From: an uncultured Clostridia bacterium
Lineage (GTDB): Bacteria; Bacillota; Clostridia; UBA1381
Assembly: GCA_934487205.1 (NCBI GenBank)
Contig: CAKSRS010000004.1
Span: 1 to 64,000 of the forward strand
Direction of reading: 5' to 3'
Length of the DNA: 64,000 bases
A model generated the notes under the pieces. It worked only from the letters and a program-made list of their open reading frames with translations, was not told where the DNA came from and searched no databases. The position numbers and the translations under genes are program-made. Of the stretch, positions 15,447 through 24,231 are shown piece after piece (within the stretch, counting starts at the first letter, position 1; the number at the start of each line of letters is the position of its first letter).

Positions 15447-16388
15447 TTAAATTTTAAGTTCCTTCAGCAAATCGGACAAAGTTGTTGCGGAGTCGTGCAG
15501 TCCCTTCATCTCCTCTTTCGAGAACGGAACTTCGAAAATCCGTTCCACGCCGTTGCCGCCGACCATAGTCGGCACCGACAGCGCCACATCTTTTATTCCG
15601 TATTCGCCTTCAAATATCCCGGAAACCGTCAAAATTGAGTTTTCATCGCCCGCGATACATTCGCATATTCTCGCCACGGCAACCGCTATCGCATAAAATG
15701 TTGCGCCCTTTTTCTTGATAATTTCATAAGCGGAATTTTTTACTTCATTATACATTTTATCGAGATCGTTAAGGTCGCATTTTCCCGTATATTTGCAAAA
15801 TTCCTGCATCGTCATTCCGCCGATATTCGTCACGCTCCATGCCGCAACCTCGCTGTCGCCGTGCTCACCGATAATATATGTGTGGCAATTGCGCGCGTCC
15901 ACGCCCGTTTTGCGGCTTATCATATACTTCAGTCTTGACGTGTCGAGCACCGTTCCCGAACCGAGCACCTGATTTTTCGGCAATCCCGACAGCTTATACG
16001 TAATATACGTCAAAATATCCACGGGATTGGAAACCGTCATCAATATTACATCGGACGGGGCAAACTCCATAATACTTTTTACGATTTTTTTGAACAGCGC
16101 GGCGTTATCCTTTAAAAGATCCAAACGTGTCTGCACACCCTTTTGCGGTACGCCCGCGGTTATTATGACAATATCCGCCTCGCGGCACTCGCTGTAATCA
16201 CCGGCTTTTATGGTTACCGGCTTGACAAGCGATACGCCGTGCGCGATATCAAGTGCATCGCCCTCCGCCTTGTCGCGGTTTATATCTATTAAAACTATCT
16301 CCTGAAACAATCCGCCGAGCATCAGCGTAAATGCCGTTGTAGCACCAACCGCACCCGCCCCGACTATCACAACTTTTCCTCTGAACAT
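15447..16388 (-). CDS. ldh: L-lactate dehydrogenase
   Basis: Reduces pyruvate to L-lactate with NADH in the cytoplasm. 313 residues, normal length. The N-terminal Rossmann motif is VVIVGAGAVGATTAF; the substrate loop AGVPQKGVQTRLDLL has Gln where malate dehydrogenases have Arg, which supports lactate specificity; catalytic Arg/Asp are in VLDTSRLKYMIS and the catalytic His in GEHGDSE (about residue 178). GGGAGA lies before the ATG. Monocistronic, diverging from the nicotinamidase-like gene. Confidence 0.95.
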   Translation of the reverse strand: MFRGKVVIVGAGAVGATTAFTLMLGGLFQEIVLIDINRDKAEGDALDIAHGVSLVKPVTIKAGDYSECREADIVIITAGVPQKGVQTRLDLLKDNAALFKKIVKSIMEFAPSDVILMTVSNPVDILTYITYKLSGLPKNQVLGSGTVLDTSRLKYMISRKTGVDARNCHTYIIGEHGDSEVAAWSVTNIGGMTMQEFCKYTGKCDLNDLDKMYNEVKNSAYEIIKKKGATFYAIAVAVARICECIAGDENSILTVSGIFEGEYGIKDVALSVPTMVGGNGVERIFEVPFSKEEMKGLHDSATTLSDLLKELKI

Positions 16389-16440
16389 GCGTTATCTCTC
16401 CCTTTTTGCTTTTTTATTATTTTTGACCGCAATTTATTTT

Positions 16441-16468
16441 TTTATACCAAAAATCGGCACAAGCACAA
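16441..16468 (-). promoter_or_regulatory. Probable ldh promoter
   Basis: Minus strand TTGTGC (16468-16463) and TATAAA (16446-16441), spacing 16. Moderate match only. Confidence 0.5.
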
Positions 16469-16488
16469 AAATCGCAAAAAGTCAAGAC

Positions 16489-16519
16489 TTGAAATTACAA
16501 AAAAATTATGTTATATAAT
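16489..16519 (+). promoter_or_regulatory. Promoter of the nicotinamidase-like gene
   Basis: TTGAAA at 16489-16494, with TATATA at 16512-16517 (spacing 17) or TATAAT at 16514-16519 (spacing 19). Confidence 0.65.
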
Positions 16520-16551
16520 ATATATATACATACTATCAGGGAGGAATTTTA

Positions 16552-17061
16552 ATGAGTAAGATTTTGGTTGTTGTAGATATGCAGAAGGATTTTATCGACG
16601 GTGCTTTGGGAACGGCGGAGGCAGAAAAAATCGTAGACGGCGTAATAAAACGAATTGACGATTTTGACGGCGAAGTCGTGTTCACAATGGACACACATTC
16701 GGCGATTTATCTCCAAACACAGGAGGGAAAAAATCTGCCCGTTCCGCACTGCATAAAAGGCACTGACGGCTGGAAACTTGACAGCCGCATAGAACCTCTT
16801 TCCAAATACCGCAAAATTTTTGAAAAGCCGACTTTCGGCAGCATTGCGCTTGCAAATTACATTGCGGACGGCAATTACAAGGAAATTGAACTCATCGGCT
16901 TATGCACCGACATATGCGTAATTTCAAACGCGCTTTTGCTCAAAGCGTATCTGCCGGAAGAGAAAATTTCCGTAAATGCGGCATGCTGTGCGGGCGTGAC
17001 GCCGCAAAGCCACGAAAATGCGCTTTCCGCCATGAAAATGTGCCAGATTAATGTAATTTAG
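16552..17061 (+). CDS. Isochorismatase-superfamily cysteine hydrolase, nicotinamidase-like
   Basis: Probably deaminates nicotinamide to nicotinate for NAD salvage. 169 residues, at the short end for nicotinamidases. The triad is visible: Asp in VVVDMQKDF (about residue 9), a Lys near 90 (FEKPTFGS), and the nucleophile Cys in LCTDICVISNALLLK (about 123). Metal-site candidates are DTHS and PVPHC, and the EGKNLPVPHCIKGT stretch is common in clostridial nicotinamidase-like proteins. GGGAGGAA precedes the ATG. Single gene. Other amidase substrates of the superfamily are possible. Confidence 0.88.
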   Translation: MSKILVVVDMQKDFIDGALGTAEAEKIVDGVIKRIDDFDGEVVFTMDTHSAIYLQTQEGKNLPVPHCIKGTDGWKLDSRIEPLSKYRKIFEKPTFGSIALANYIADGNYKEIELIGLCTDICVISNALLLKAYLPEEKISVNAACCAGVTPQSHENALSAMKMCQINVI

Positions 17062-17158
17062 CGTGCTGTATCTGCGGATTGGTCAGCACGGGAAGGAAAT
17101 ATCAAAAACTTCGGCTTAGGTTTGTTGATTCGAAAACTTTTCTATTCCATAAAACAAA

Positions 17159-17190
17159 GGCGGTATAAAAAATTAACTTTTTATACCGCC
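17159..17190. terminator. Terminator between the nicotinamidase-like gene and pyk
   Basis: GGCGGTATAAAAA and TTTTTATACCGCC form a 13-bp stem with a 6-base loop. T-rich tracts follow on both strands, so it serves both convergent genes. Confidence 0.85.
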
Positions 17191-17195
17191 CCTTT

Positions 17196-18611
17196 TTATG
17201 AAATTGTTTCAATTTTAATAATATTGGTATTTCCGGACTTGCCGTCAGTGCGTCCGCCCGTCATTACGATGCTGTCGCCCTTTTTGAGTCCGAAAAGCTC
17301 CTGCGCCTGCTTGCATGCATGATAAAACAGTACGTCGGTGGAATCAAACCTCTGACTGATAACCGGCGTAACGCCCCACGAAAGCGCAAGCTTATACCAG
17401 ACTTTTTTGCTTATCGCCATACCGATAATATCTACCGGTGCGCGGAAACGTGATACCATTCGAACCGTCATGCCCGACATTGAGCTTACCACAATGGCTT
17501 TAGCCTTGATATCGATAGCCATTCCGCATGTTGCATGGGAAATTGCGTCCAGCTGATTTTTTATCTTGAAATCGCCGGTCGAATATCTTTTCTCATAGTG
17601 AATATGCTGCTCCGTCTCCTCCACAATTTCCGCCATTATGCGCACCGTCTCAACCGGATATTTCCCTGCAGCCGATTCGCCCGAAAGCATAACGACGCTT
17701 GTGCCGTCATAAACAGCATTCGCCACATCGGAGATTTCCGCACGCGTCGGACGCGGATTTTGTATCATTGATTCCAGCATTTCGGTTGCCGTTATTACGC
17801 GTTTACCCAGCATGCGGCATTTTGTTATCAGATACTTTTGAATAGACGGCAGTTCCGCAAACGGCACTTCTACGCCCAAATCGCCGCGCGCTATCATTAT
17901 TCCGTCACATTCCTTACAGATTTCATCAATATTATTCACGCCGTCACGATTTTCGATTTTTGCTATTATATCAATATCTTCGCCGCCGTTTTCACGCACA
18001 AAATTGCGCAGACTGCTTATATCTTCCCTATTCGAAACAAATGACGCCGCGATGAAATCAACATCATTTTTGATGCCGAACAAAATATCGTCCTTATCCT
18101 GTTCTGACAGATACTCCTTCTTTAAAACCTTCCCCGGAAAACTCATACTCTTGCGGTTGGAAAGTTCCCCGCCGGTGATTACCGTGCATATTAAATCTGT
18201 ATCATTCTTTTCATTTACTTCAAAAATAACAAGCCCGTTATTAACAAGAATTTTATCGCCGACGTCAAGGTCCTGTGCCAAGCCGTCATAATTTACGCTT
18301 ACTTGCGTGCTGTCACCCTCGACATTGCGCGTCGTAAAAGTGAACGTGTCACCGTCCGCAAGCATTATTTTATCATCTTTAAAGGTTGCGATTCGGTACT
18401 CCGGGCCCTTCGTATCAAGCATTATCGCTATCGGCAGATCTAATTTTTCCCTTACCTTTTTTATCATATCAATCTTTTCCTGATGCTCTGCATGAGTACC
18501 GTGTGAAAAATTAAGTCTCGCCACATTCAGTCCCGCTTTGCACATTTCGGCAAAAGTCTTTTCGTCACTGCTTGCCGGACCTATGGTGCATATAATTTTC
18601 GTTTTCCGCAT
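17196..18611 (-). CDS. pyk: Pyruvate kinase
   Basis: Converts PEP and ADP to pyruvate and ATP at the end of glycolysis. 471 residues; this is the short form without the extra C-terminal PEP-utiliser-like domain of Bacillus enzymes. Signatures: KIICTIGPASS, NVARLNFSHGTHAEH, IMLDTKGPEYR, the active-site IIAKIENRDGVNNIDEI, MIARGDLGVEVP, and ITATEMLESMIQNPRPTRAE. AAGGAGAGAG precedes the ATG at 18611. Last gene of a close-packed row rsfS-leuS-htpG-PF06541-pyk. Confidence 0.97.
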   Translation of the reverse strand: MRKTKIICTIGPASSDEKTFAEMCKAGLNVARLNFSHGTHAEHQEKIDMIKKVREKLDLPIAIMLDTKGPEYRIATFKDDKIMLADGDTFTFTTRNVEGDSTQVSVNYDGLAQDLDVGDKILVNNGLVIFEVNEKNDTDLICTVITGGELSNRKSMSFPGKVLKKEYLSEQDKDDILFGIKNDVDFIAASFVSNREDISSLRNFVRENGGEDIDIIAKIENRDGVNNIDEICKECDGIMIARGDLGVEVPFAELPSIQKYLITKCRMLGKRVITATEMLESMIQNPRPTRAEISDVANAVYDGTSVVMLSGESAAGKYPVETVRIMAEIVEETEQHIHYEKRYSTGDFKIKNQLDAISHATCGMAIDIKAKAIVVSSMSGMTVRMVSRFRAPVDIIGMAISKKVWYKLALSWGVTPVISQRFDSTDVLFYHACKQAQELFGLKKGDSIVMTGGRTDGKSGNTNIIKIETIS

Positions 18612-18642
18612 CCTTTTATCTCTCTCCTTATTATAAAAAAAA

Positions 18643-19431
18643 TCACTTGCCGAGTTTTTCGCTCACCGACGCTATCATACGCTTTATGCGTTCCAAAGAT
18701 TCCGTTTTGTTAAGTTTCTTCAGATTAGGATACGCCTTCAGCAGTCGTTTATTCAAAATTTTCTCGGAACTGCGTTTATAGCTCGCCTTAAGTTCCTCCA
18801 GAGTTTCCTCCCACTCCGGCTTTTTCTTCATTACGCTTACCACGCCGTCGGAAATATGTTCGCCTATTCCGTCCGACAGACCACGCATACGTTTTTCCAG
18901 TTCATCAACACGCTTTGCATAGCGTTTGATTTGCATAATCGCCATAACCGTTAGAATAATATCGGTCAGCAACGTTGCAAAACACACTGCAAGCAATACG
19001 ATTGTCAGCGGTTTGGGTAAAAATTTTACCACAGCCGCAATCATCGGGTGAATAAGTTTTATCACAAACACGCCCGCAAGTCCCCACAAAAGCGAAAATC
19101 CCAGACAAACATATCCGTTAAGATTGCACGGCATGTTTGAATAGTCCCACCATTTTTCATGAAACAGGCGCTCCAGCACAAATCCCGTAATCCATTCCAG
19201 CGCACTGGTCAGCAGCACCGCCGCCAAAAAAAGCACGAATATATTATCCTTCACCGGCTCCAATGCCGTTATAATTATAAGCATGCCGAATCCGTAAATA
19301 GGACAGACCGGACCGTTTAAAAATCCGCGGTTTACAAAGGTGCCGTGCACCACAGCCGCATACGCAACCTCGGTGCACCACCCCAAAAACGCATATATTA
19401 TAAAATATGACGCCGCAGTAATAATATCCAT
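18643..19431 (-). CDS. PF06541-family (DUF1113) membrane protein, putative ABC transporter permease
   Basis: 262 residues. Four to five hydrophobic helices fill residues 5-165, with the family signature GWCTEVAYAAVVHGTFVNRG and GPVCPIYGFG near the N-terminus and ERLFHEKWWDYSNMPCNLNG in the middle. The last ~95 residues are charged and probably a cytoplasmic coiled segment. The family is common in Clostridia and is annotated as a putative transporter permease, but its function is not established. The start overlaps the htpG stop by one base (TAATG), so translation is coupled. Confidence 0.85.
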   Translation of the reverse strand: MDIITAASYFIIYAFLGWCTEVAYAAVVHGTFVNRGFLNGPVCPIYGFGMLIIITALEPVKDNIFVLFLAAVLLTSALEWITGFVLERLFHEKWWDYSNMPCNLNGYVCLGFSLLWGLAGVFVIKLIHPMIAAVVKFLPKPLTIVLLAVCFATLLTDIILTVMAIMQIKRYAKRVDELEKRMRGLSDGIGEHISDGVVSVMKKKPEWEETLEELKASYKRSSEKILNKRLLKAYPNLKKLNKTESLERIKRMIASVSEKLGK

Positions 19432-21269
19432 TAAATCAACTTCTCCATCAATTTATTCGATCTCTCTACAAATTTTGTCATCTGTTCAGGCGAAAGCGGC
19501 TTATGACAAAGCATGGCCAAATCATAAATATGCTCGCACAGCATTTTTCTGTTTTCGTCGTCCGCCTTATCAATACTCTTTATCAGCTTATTGTTTGAAT
19601 TGAGCACAAGCGTAAACTCGTCCTTGAACATATCGCCCATTCCGGCAAACTGCTGTCCGTACGAACGGTACATCTCCTTCATTCTGCGCGATTCCTCCGA
19701 AAGCAGAATAACAGCCGGAGTCTCCTCATTTTTAAGTGCCTGAACCTCAATTTTCAGATTTTCATCGCCGACCGCCGTTTTAAATTCATCTGTCAGCTTG
19801 GTTTTATCCTCGTCCGACAAACCGCTCTCCGACGATGTTTCCTCAACCGATGAATCAATACGCTTAAACTTCACGCCTTCCTCCTTCATCTCGATAAACG
19901 AAATGAAGTGTGTATCCATCATCGTCGGCAAAATTACCGCGTCAAGCCCCTGCTCGCGGAACATATTGATATACTGCGACTGTAAATTCTCGTCCGAAAC
20001 GTAATACACGTCCTTTTTCTCTTTGCCGTCCAGATATTCCGAAAGAGTCAGGTATTTTCCGTCCAGATTTTTATATATGATGTAGTCCTTTACCTTTTCA
20101 TAGAACTTTTCATCGCGCATACAGCCGTACTTGATGAATACGTTAATATCTTCCCAATAACGTTCATAGTCCTCGCGCTGTTTGGTGTAGATTTCCTTCA
20201 GCTTGTCCGCAACTTTTTTGGTGATATGCGCCGAAATTTTCTTTACATATCCGTCGTTCTGCAGGAAACTGCGCGAAACGTTAAGCGGCAAATCCGGGCA
20301 ATCTATTACGCCTTTTAACAGCATCAAAAATTCCGGAATAACCTCTTTTACGTTGTCCGCAACGAAAACCTGATTATTGAACAGTTTAATCTGACCTTCA
20401 TTCGCCGCAAATTCGTGATTAATCTTCGGGAAATACAAAATTCCCTTCAGATTAAACGGAAAATCCACATTCAGATGTATCCAGAAAAGCGGCTCGTTGA
20501 AGTCCATGAATACCTTTGTATAAAAATCCTTGTATTCCGCGTCGGTACAATCCTTCGGCGCTTTCATCCAAAGCGGTGTCGTGTCATTAATCGGCTTAGG
20601 CTCGATAACATTACCGTCCTTATCCTTTTCCGGCTCTTTCCCGACAACCGTGAGATAAATCTCAACCGGAATAAATGAACAGTATTTTGACAGCACGCTG
20701 CGAACCGTGTACTCCTCCAAAAATTCCTTTGAATCCTCGGCAATTGTAAGAATTATCCTTGTGCCGCGGCTTGTTTTATCGCTATCGTCAATATCATAGG
20801 TCATTCCGCCGTCACATGACCATTTTACGGCTTTTGCGCCTTCGCGGTACGACAGCGTTTCTATTTCCACCTTTTCGCTCGGCATGAATGCGGAATAAAA
20901 ACCCAAACCGAAATGTCCGATTATCTGTGCGTCCTTATCGTCTTTATCCTTATACTTTTCCAAAAAGTCGGTCGCACCCGAAAATGCGATATCGGTGATG
21001 TATTTTTCAACCTCTTCTTTCGTCATGCCGATACCGTTATCTTCAATAATAAGCTGTTTTTTATCCTTATCGATTATTACATCGATGCGGAATTTTTCAT
21101 CATCGGCAAGTTCCGCCTCGCCGATGCCCGCCAGCTTTTTCAGCTTGGTAACGGCATCGCATGCGTTGGAAACCAACTCGCGAAGAAATATATCCTTATC
21201 GGAATACAGCCATTTTTTTATAACCGGAAAAATATTCTCCGAATTTACCGAAATATTACCCTTTGACAT
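19431..21269 (-). CDS. htpG: Hsp90-family chaperone HtpG
   Basis: ATP-dependent cytosolic chaperone. 612 residues, normal length. The N-terminal GHKL ATPase has FLRELVSNACDAVTKLK, the DNGIGMTKEE motif and GHFGLGFYSAFM; the middle domain has GVIDCPDLPLNVSRSFLQ with the catalytic-loop Arg; the C-terminal dimerisation domain ends at LMEKLI. AGAGGT precedes the ATG. It lies 38 bases after leuS and overlaps the PF06541 gene, so it is part of the same transcription unit unless the short gap holds a hidden promoter. Confidence 0.97.
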   Translation of the reverse strand: MSKGNISVNSENIFPVIKKWLYSDKDIFLRELVSNACDAVTKLKKLAGIGEAELADDEKFRIDVIIDKDKKQLIIEDNGIGMTKEEVEKYITDIAFSGATDFLEKYKDKDDKDAQIIGHFGLGFYSAFMPSEKVEIETLSYREGAKAVKWSCDGGMTYDIDDSDKTSRGTRIILTIAEDSKEFLEEYTVRSVLSKYCSFIPVEIYLTVVGKEPEKDKDGNVIEPKPINDTTPLWMKAPKDCTDAEYKDFYTKVFMDFNEPLFWIHLNVDFPFNLKGILYFPKINHEFAANEGQIKLFNNQVFVADNVKEVIPEFLMLLKGVIDCPDLPLNVSRSFLQNDGYVKKISAHITKKVADKLKEIYTKQREDYERYWEDINVFIKYGCMRDEKFYEKVKDYIIYKNLDGKYLTLSEYLDGKEKKDVYYVSDENLQSQYINMFREQGLDAVILPTMMDTHFISFIEMKEEGVKFKRIDSSVEETSSESGLSDEDKTKLTDEFKTAVGDENLKIEVQALKNEETPAVILLSEESRRMKEMYRSYGQQFAGMGDMFKDEFTLVLNSNNKLIKSIDKADDENRKMLCEHIYDLAMLCHKPLSPEQMTKFVERSNKLMEKLI

Positions 21270-21307
21270 CTGAAATTACCTCTTTTCTGCGGACGTCCGT
21301 CCTAAAA

Positions 21308-23719
21308 TTACTTTACAACAATATTTACAAGCTTGCCCGGAACGCAGATAACCTTAACAACATTTTTGCCTTCCGTCAGTTCCTTCACCCTGTCGCTTTC
21401 AAGTACAAGCTTTTCGAGCGCGGCTTTGTCTGCGTCTGCCGGCGCCATCATTTTATCCTTAATTTTGCCGTTAATCTGAATAACGATTTCAACCTCGTCG
21501 TCAATCGTCTTTTCTTCATCATATTCGGGCCATGCGGTGAGCGCCAAAAGCTCCGTATTGCCGTATTTTTCCCAGAGTTCTTCCGTAATATGCGGCGCAA
21601 CCGGATTTAAAAGCGTCAAAAGTATGCGGTATTCGCCCTTTGTAACGCTGCCCTTTTTATAAAATTCGTTGACAAGGCTCATGAGCGTGGCAATCGCCGT
21701 GTTATACTTCATCTTTTCATAATCGTCGCTGACTTTTTTTATCGCCTTGTGAATGCTCTTTTCGAGGTCGTTTGAGTAACCTTCATCATCATTCACCATA
21801 GGCTGCAGATTCCATACGCGCTCCAGGAATTTGTAGCAGCCCTTGAGTCCCTTTTCCGACCACGGAGTAGACTGGTCAAACGCGCCGATGAACATTTCAA
21901 ACGTACGAACCGCGTCCGCACCGTAATCGTTTACAACCTCGTCCGGATTTACGACATTACCGCGCGATTTTGACATCTTTTCGCCGTTTTCGCCCAAAAT
22001 CATACCGTGCGACGTACGCTTATGATACGGCTCTTTTGTAGGCACAATGCCTATATCGTAAAGGAATTTATGCCAAAAACGCGAATACAGAAGGTGCAGC
22101 GTTGTATGCTCCATTCCGCCGTTGTACCAATCAACCGGCGACCAGTATTCAAGCGCCTCCTTTGATGCAAGCGCATCATCATTGTGCGGATCCATATAGC
22201 GCAGGAAGTACCAGCTTGAACCCGCCCACTGCGGCATGGTATCGGTTTCGCGCACGGCATGACCGCCGCAGTGCGGACAGGTCGTATTAATCCAATCGGT
22301 TGCCTTGGCAAGCGGCGATTCGCCGTTCTCGCCCGGCTCAAAAGTTTCAATTTCCGGCAATTCAAGCGGCAGCTCGCTTTCCGGAATCGGAACCCAGCCG
22401 CATTTTTCACAATATACCAGCGGAATAGGCTCGCCCCAATAACGCTGACGCGAGAATACCCAGTCGCGCAGCTTAAAGTTTACCTTACGCTTGCCTATGC
22501 CCTTTTCTTCAAGATATTTTATCATTGCGGGAATTGCTTCCTTAACGCTCATACCGTCCAAAAATCCCGAATTTACCATGGTTCCGCTTGAAACGTCGGT
22601 ATAAGCCTCTTTCTGAACATCCTCACCTCCGCCGACAACCTCAATAATCGGCAGATTAAACTTCTTTGCAAAATCCCAGTCGCGGCTGTCATGCGCGGGA
22701 ACAGCCATGATTGCGCCCGTTCCGTAGGTGACAAGCACGTAATCCGAAATAAATACCGGAATTTCCTTACCGGTAACGGGATTTACCGCATTGACGCCCT
22801 TTAGCTGGGCACCTGTTTTTTCCTTTGCAAGCTCGGTACGCTCAAACTCCGATTTTTTCGCCGCCTCGGCAATATATGCCTTGACTTCATCGGCATTTTC
22901 AAGCGTCGGCATGAGCTTTTTTACAAGTTCATGCTCCGGCGACAAAACCATATATGTCGCGCCGAAAAGCGTATCGCATCTCGTTGTGTAAACAACAACA
23001 TCATCGCCCGACGTAAGACGGAAGGTAACCTCCGCGCCCTCACTTCTGCCGATCCAGTTTTTTTGCTGCGTTTTAACGCGGTCGATGTAGTCAACCTCGT
23101 CCAAATCGTCGATAAGACGCTGCGCATACTCTGTAATTTTAAGCATCCACTGGCTCTTTCTCTTTTGCACAACCTCGCTGCCGCAGCGCTCGCATACACC
23201 GTTTACGACTTCCTCATTGGAAAGTCCGACCTTACAGCCGGTACACCAGTTAATTGGCATCTCCTGTTTATACGCCAGTCCCTTTTTGAACAGCTGCAAG
23301 AAAATCCACTGCGTCCATTTGTAATATGACGGGTCGGTCGTGTTCACTTCACGCGACCAATCGAATGAAAATCCGAGCATTTTCAGCTGTCTCGTAAAGT
23401 TGGCAATGTTATTTTTTGTTACGATTTTCGGGTGAACTTTATTTTTTATGGCAAAGTTTTCCGTAGGCAGACCAAACGCGTCCCAGCCGATCGGATAAAG
23501 AACGTTATACCCCTGCATTCTGCGCTTTCGTGCAAGAATATCAAGCGCCGTGTAGCTTCTTGGGTGACCCACGTGCAAGCCTTGTCCCGACGGATACGGG
23601 AACTCGATAAGCGCATAATACTTCTTCTTATCGCTGCCGTTTACGGCATGAAAACAGCCTTTTTCCTCCCATTTATCCTGCCATTTTTTTTCAATGTTTT
23701 TGTAATCGTACTTTTCCAT
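21308..23719 (-). CDS. leuS: Leucyl-tRNA synthetase
   Basis: Charges tRNA-Leu. 803 residues, normal for bacterial LeuRS. Class I motifs: FPYPSGQGLHVGHPRSY (HIGH) near residue 40 and EKMSKSRGN (KMSKS) near 575. The zinc-type CTGCKVGLSNEE / CERCG segment and the inserted CP1 editing domain (TTRCDTLFGATYM, VPAHDSRDWDFA) are visible. The ATG overlaps the rsfS stop by one base (TAATG), with GGAG 9 bases upstream. No T-box leader is seen, so control is through the rsfS promoter. Confidence 0.98.
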   Translation of the reverse strand: MEKYDYKNIEKKWQDKWEEKGCFHAVNGSDKKKYYALIEFPYPSGQGLHVGHPRSYTALDILARKRRMQGYNVLYPIGWDAFGLPTENFAIKNKVHPKIVTKNNIANFTRQLKMLGFSFDWSREVNTTDPSYYKWTQWIFLQLFKKGLAYKQEMPINWCTGCKVGLSNEEVVNGVCERCGSEVVQKRKSQWMLKITEYAQRLIDDLDEVDYIDRVKTQQKNWIGRSEGAEVTFRLTSGDDVVVYTTRCDTLFGATYMVLSPEHELVKKLMPTLENADEVKAYIAEAAKKSEFERTELAKEKTGAQLKGVNAVNPVTGKEIPVFISDYVLVTYGTGAIMAVPAHDSRDWDFAKKFNLPIIEVVGGGEDVQKEAYTDVSSGTMVNSGFLDGMSVKEAIPAMIKYLEEKGIGKRKVNFKLRDWVFSRQRYWGEPIPLVYCEKCGWVPIPESELPLELPEIETFEPGENGESPLAKATDWINTTCPHCGGHAVRETDTMPQWAGSSWYFLRYMDPHNDDALASKEALEYWSPVDWYNGGMEHTTLHLLYSRFWHKFLYDIGIVPTKEPYHKRTSHGMILGENGEKMSKSRGNVVNPDEVVNDYGADAVRTFEMFIGAFDQSTPWSEKGLKGCYKFLERVWNLQPMVNDDEGYSNDLEKSIHKAIKKVSDDYEKMKYNTAIATLMSLVNEFYKKGSVTKGEYRILLTLLNPVAPHITEELWEKYGNTELLALTAWPEYDEEKTIDDEVEIVIQINGKIKDKMMAPADADKAALEKLVLESDRVKELTEGKNVVKVICVPGKLVNIVVK

Positions 23720-24066
23720 TACTTCGTCTCCTCTATGTCAACCTCAATTTTTTCCGCATCATTCCATAAATGCTCAAGCGCATAAAATCCGCGTGTTTCC
23801 CTGTCCATGATATGCACGATGATGTCGTCAAAATCCATCAAAATCCAGCTGCCGCCGCGGTAACCCTCAACATGCAGCGGCGCAAAACCGTTTTCCTTCA
23901 TCTTTTCCTCAACCTCATCGGCACATGCGCGAACCTGTATGCCTGAGCCGCAAGAGCATATTATAAAGTAATCGCCCAGCGATGTCAGCTCCGAGATATT
24001 TAAAACGTCGATATCCGCCGCACGCTTGTCGTCCAGTGCTTTTACGATAATCTTCAGTCTGTCCAT
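23719..24066 (-). CDS. rsfS: Ribosomal silencing factor RsfS
   Basis: Binds uL14 on the 50S subunit and blocks subunit joining when nutrients are short. 115 residues, normal length. Family signatures LGDYFIICSCGS, HVEGYRGGSWILMDFDDIIVHIM and FYALEHLWNDAE are visible. First gene of the rsfS-leuS-htpG-PF06541-pyk row; overlap with leuS implies tight coupling. Confidence 0.96.
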   Translation of the reverse strand: MDRLKIIVKALDDKRAADIDVLNISELTSLGDYFIICSCGSGIQVRACADEVEEKMKENGFAPLHVEGYRGGSWILMDFDDIIVHIMDRETRGFYALEHLWNDAEKIEVDIEETK

Positions 24067-24113
24067 TAAAATTCTCCCATCACATTATTTTTCATGCTGA
24101 ATATCCAAATTAT

Positions 24114-24142
24114 ATAATACTACATTTTTTCCCAAATGTCCA
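24114..24142 (-). promoter_or_regulatory. rsfS promoter
   Basis: Minus strand TGGACA (24142-24137) and TATTAT (24119-24114), spacing 17; an alternative TATAAT lies at 24114-24109. Confidence 0.65.
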
Positions 24143-24178
24143 TACATTATCAGAAATTTCTGTTAATTTGACGAAAAA

Positions 24179-24222
24179 AGAGGGCCGGTAAATACATTTA
24201 TTATACCGTACCCCTCCCCCGG
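24179..24222 (-). terminator. Terminator after the transglutaminase-like gene
   Basis: Minus strand GAGGG-GTA-CGGTA pairs with TACCG-GCC-CTC, then six T. It separates the wall-synthesis cluster from the rsfS unit. Confidence 0.78.
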
Positions 24223-24231
24223 GAATTTTAT

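Noticed and set aside
23600..24231. T-box leader for leuS
   Set aside because: leuS overlaps rsfS and has no leader of its own; no T-box core was seen upstream of rsfS.
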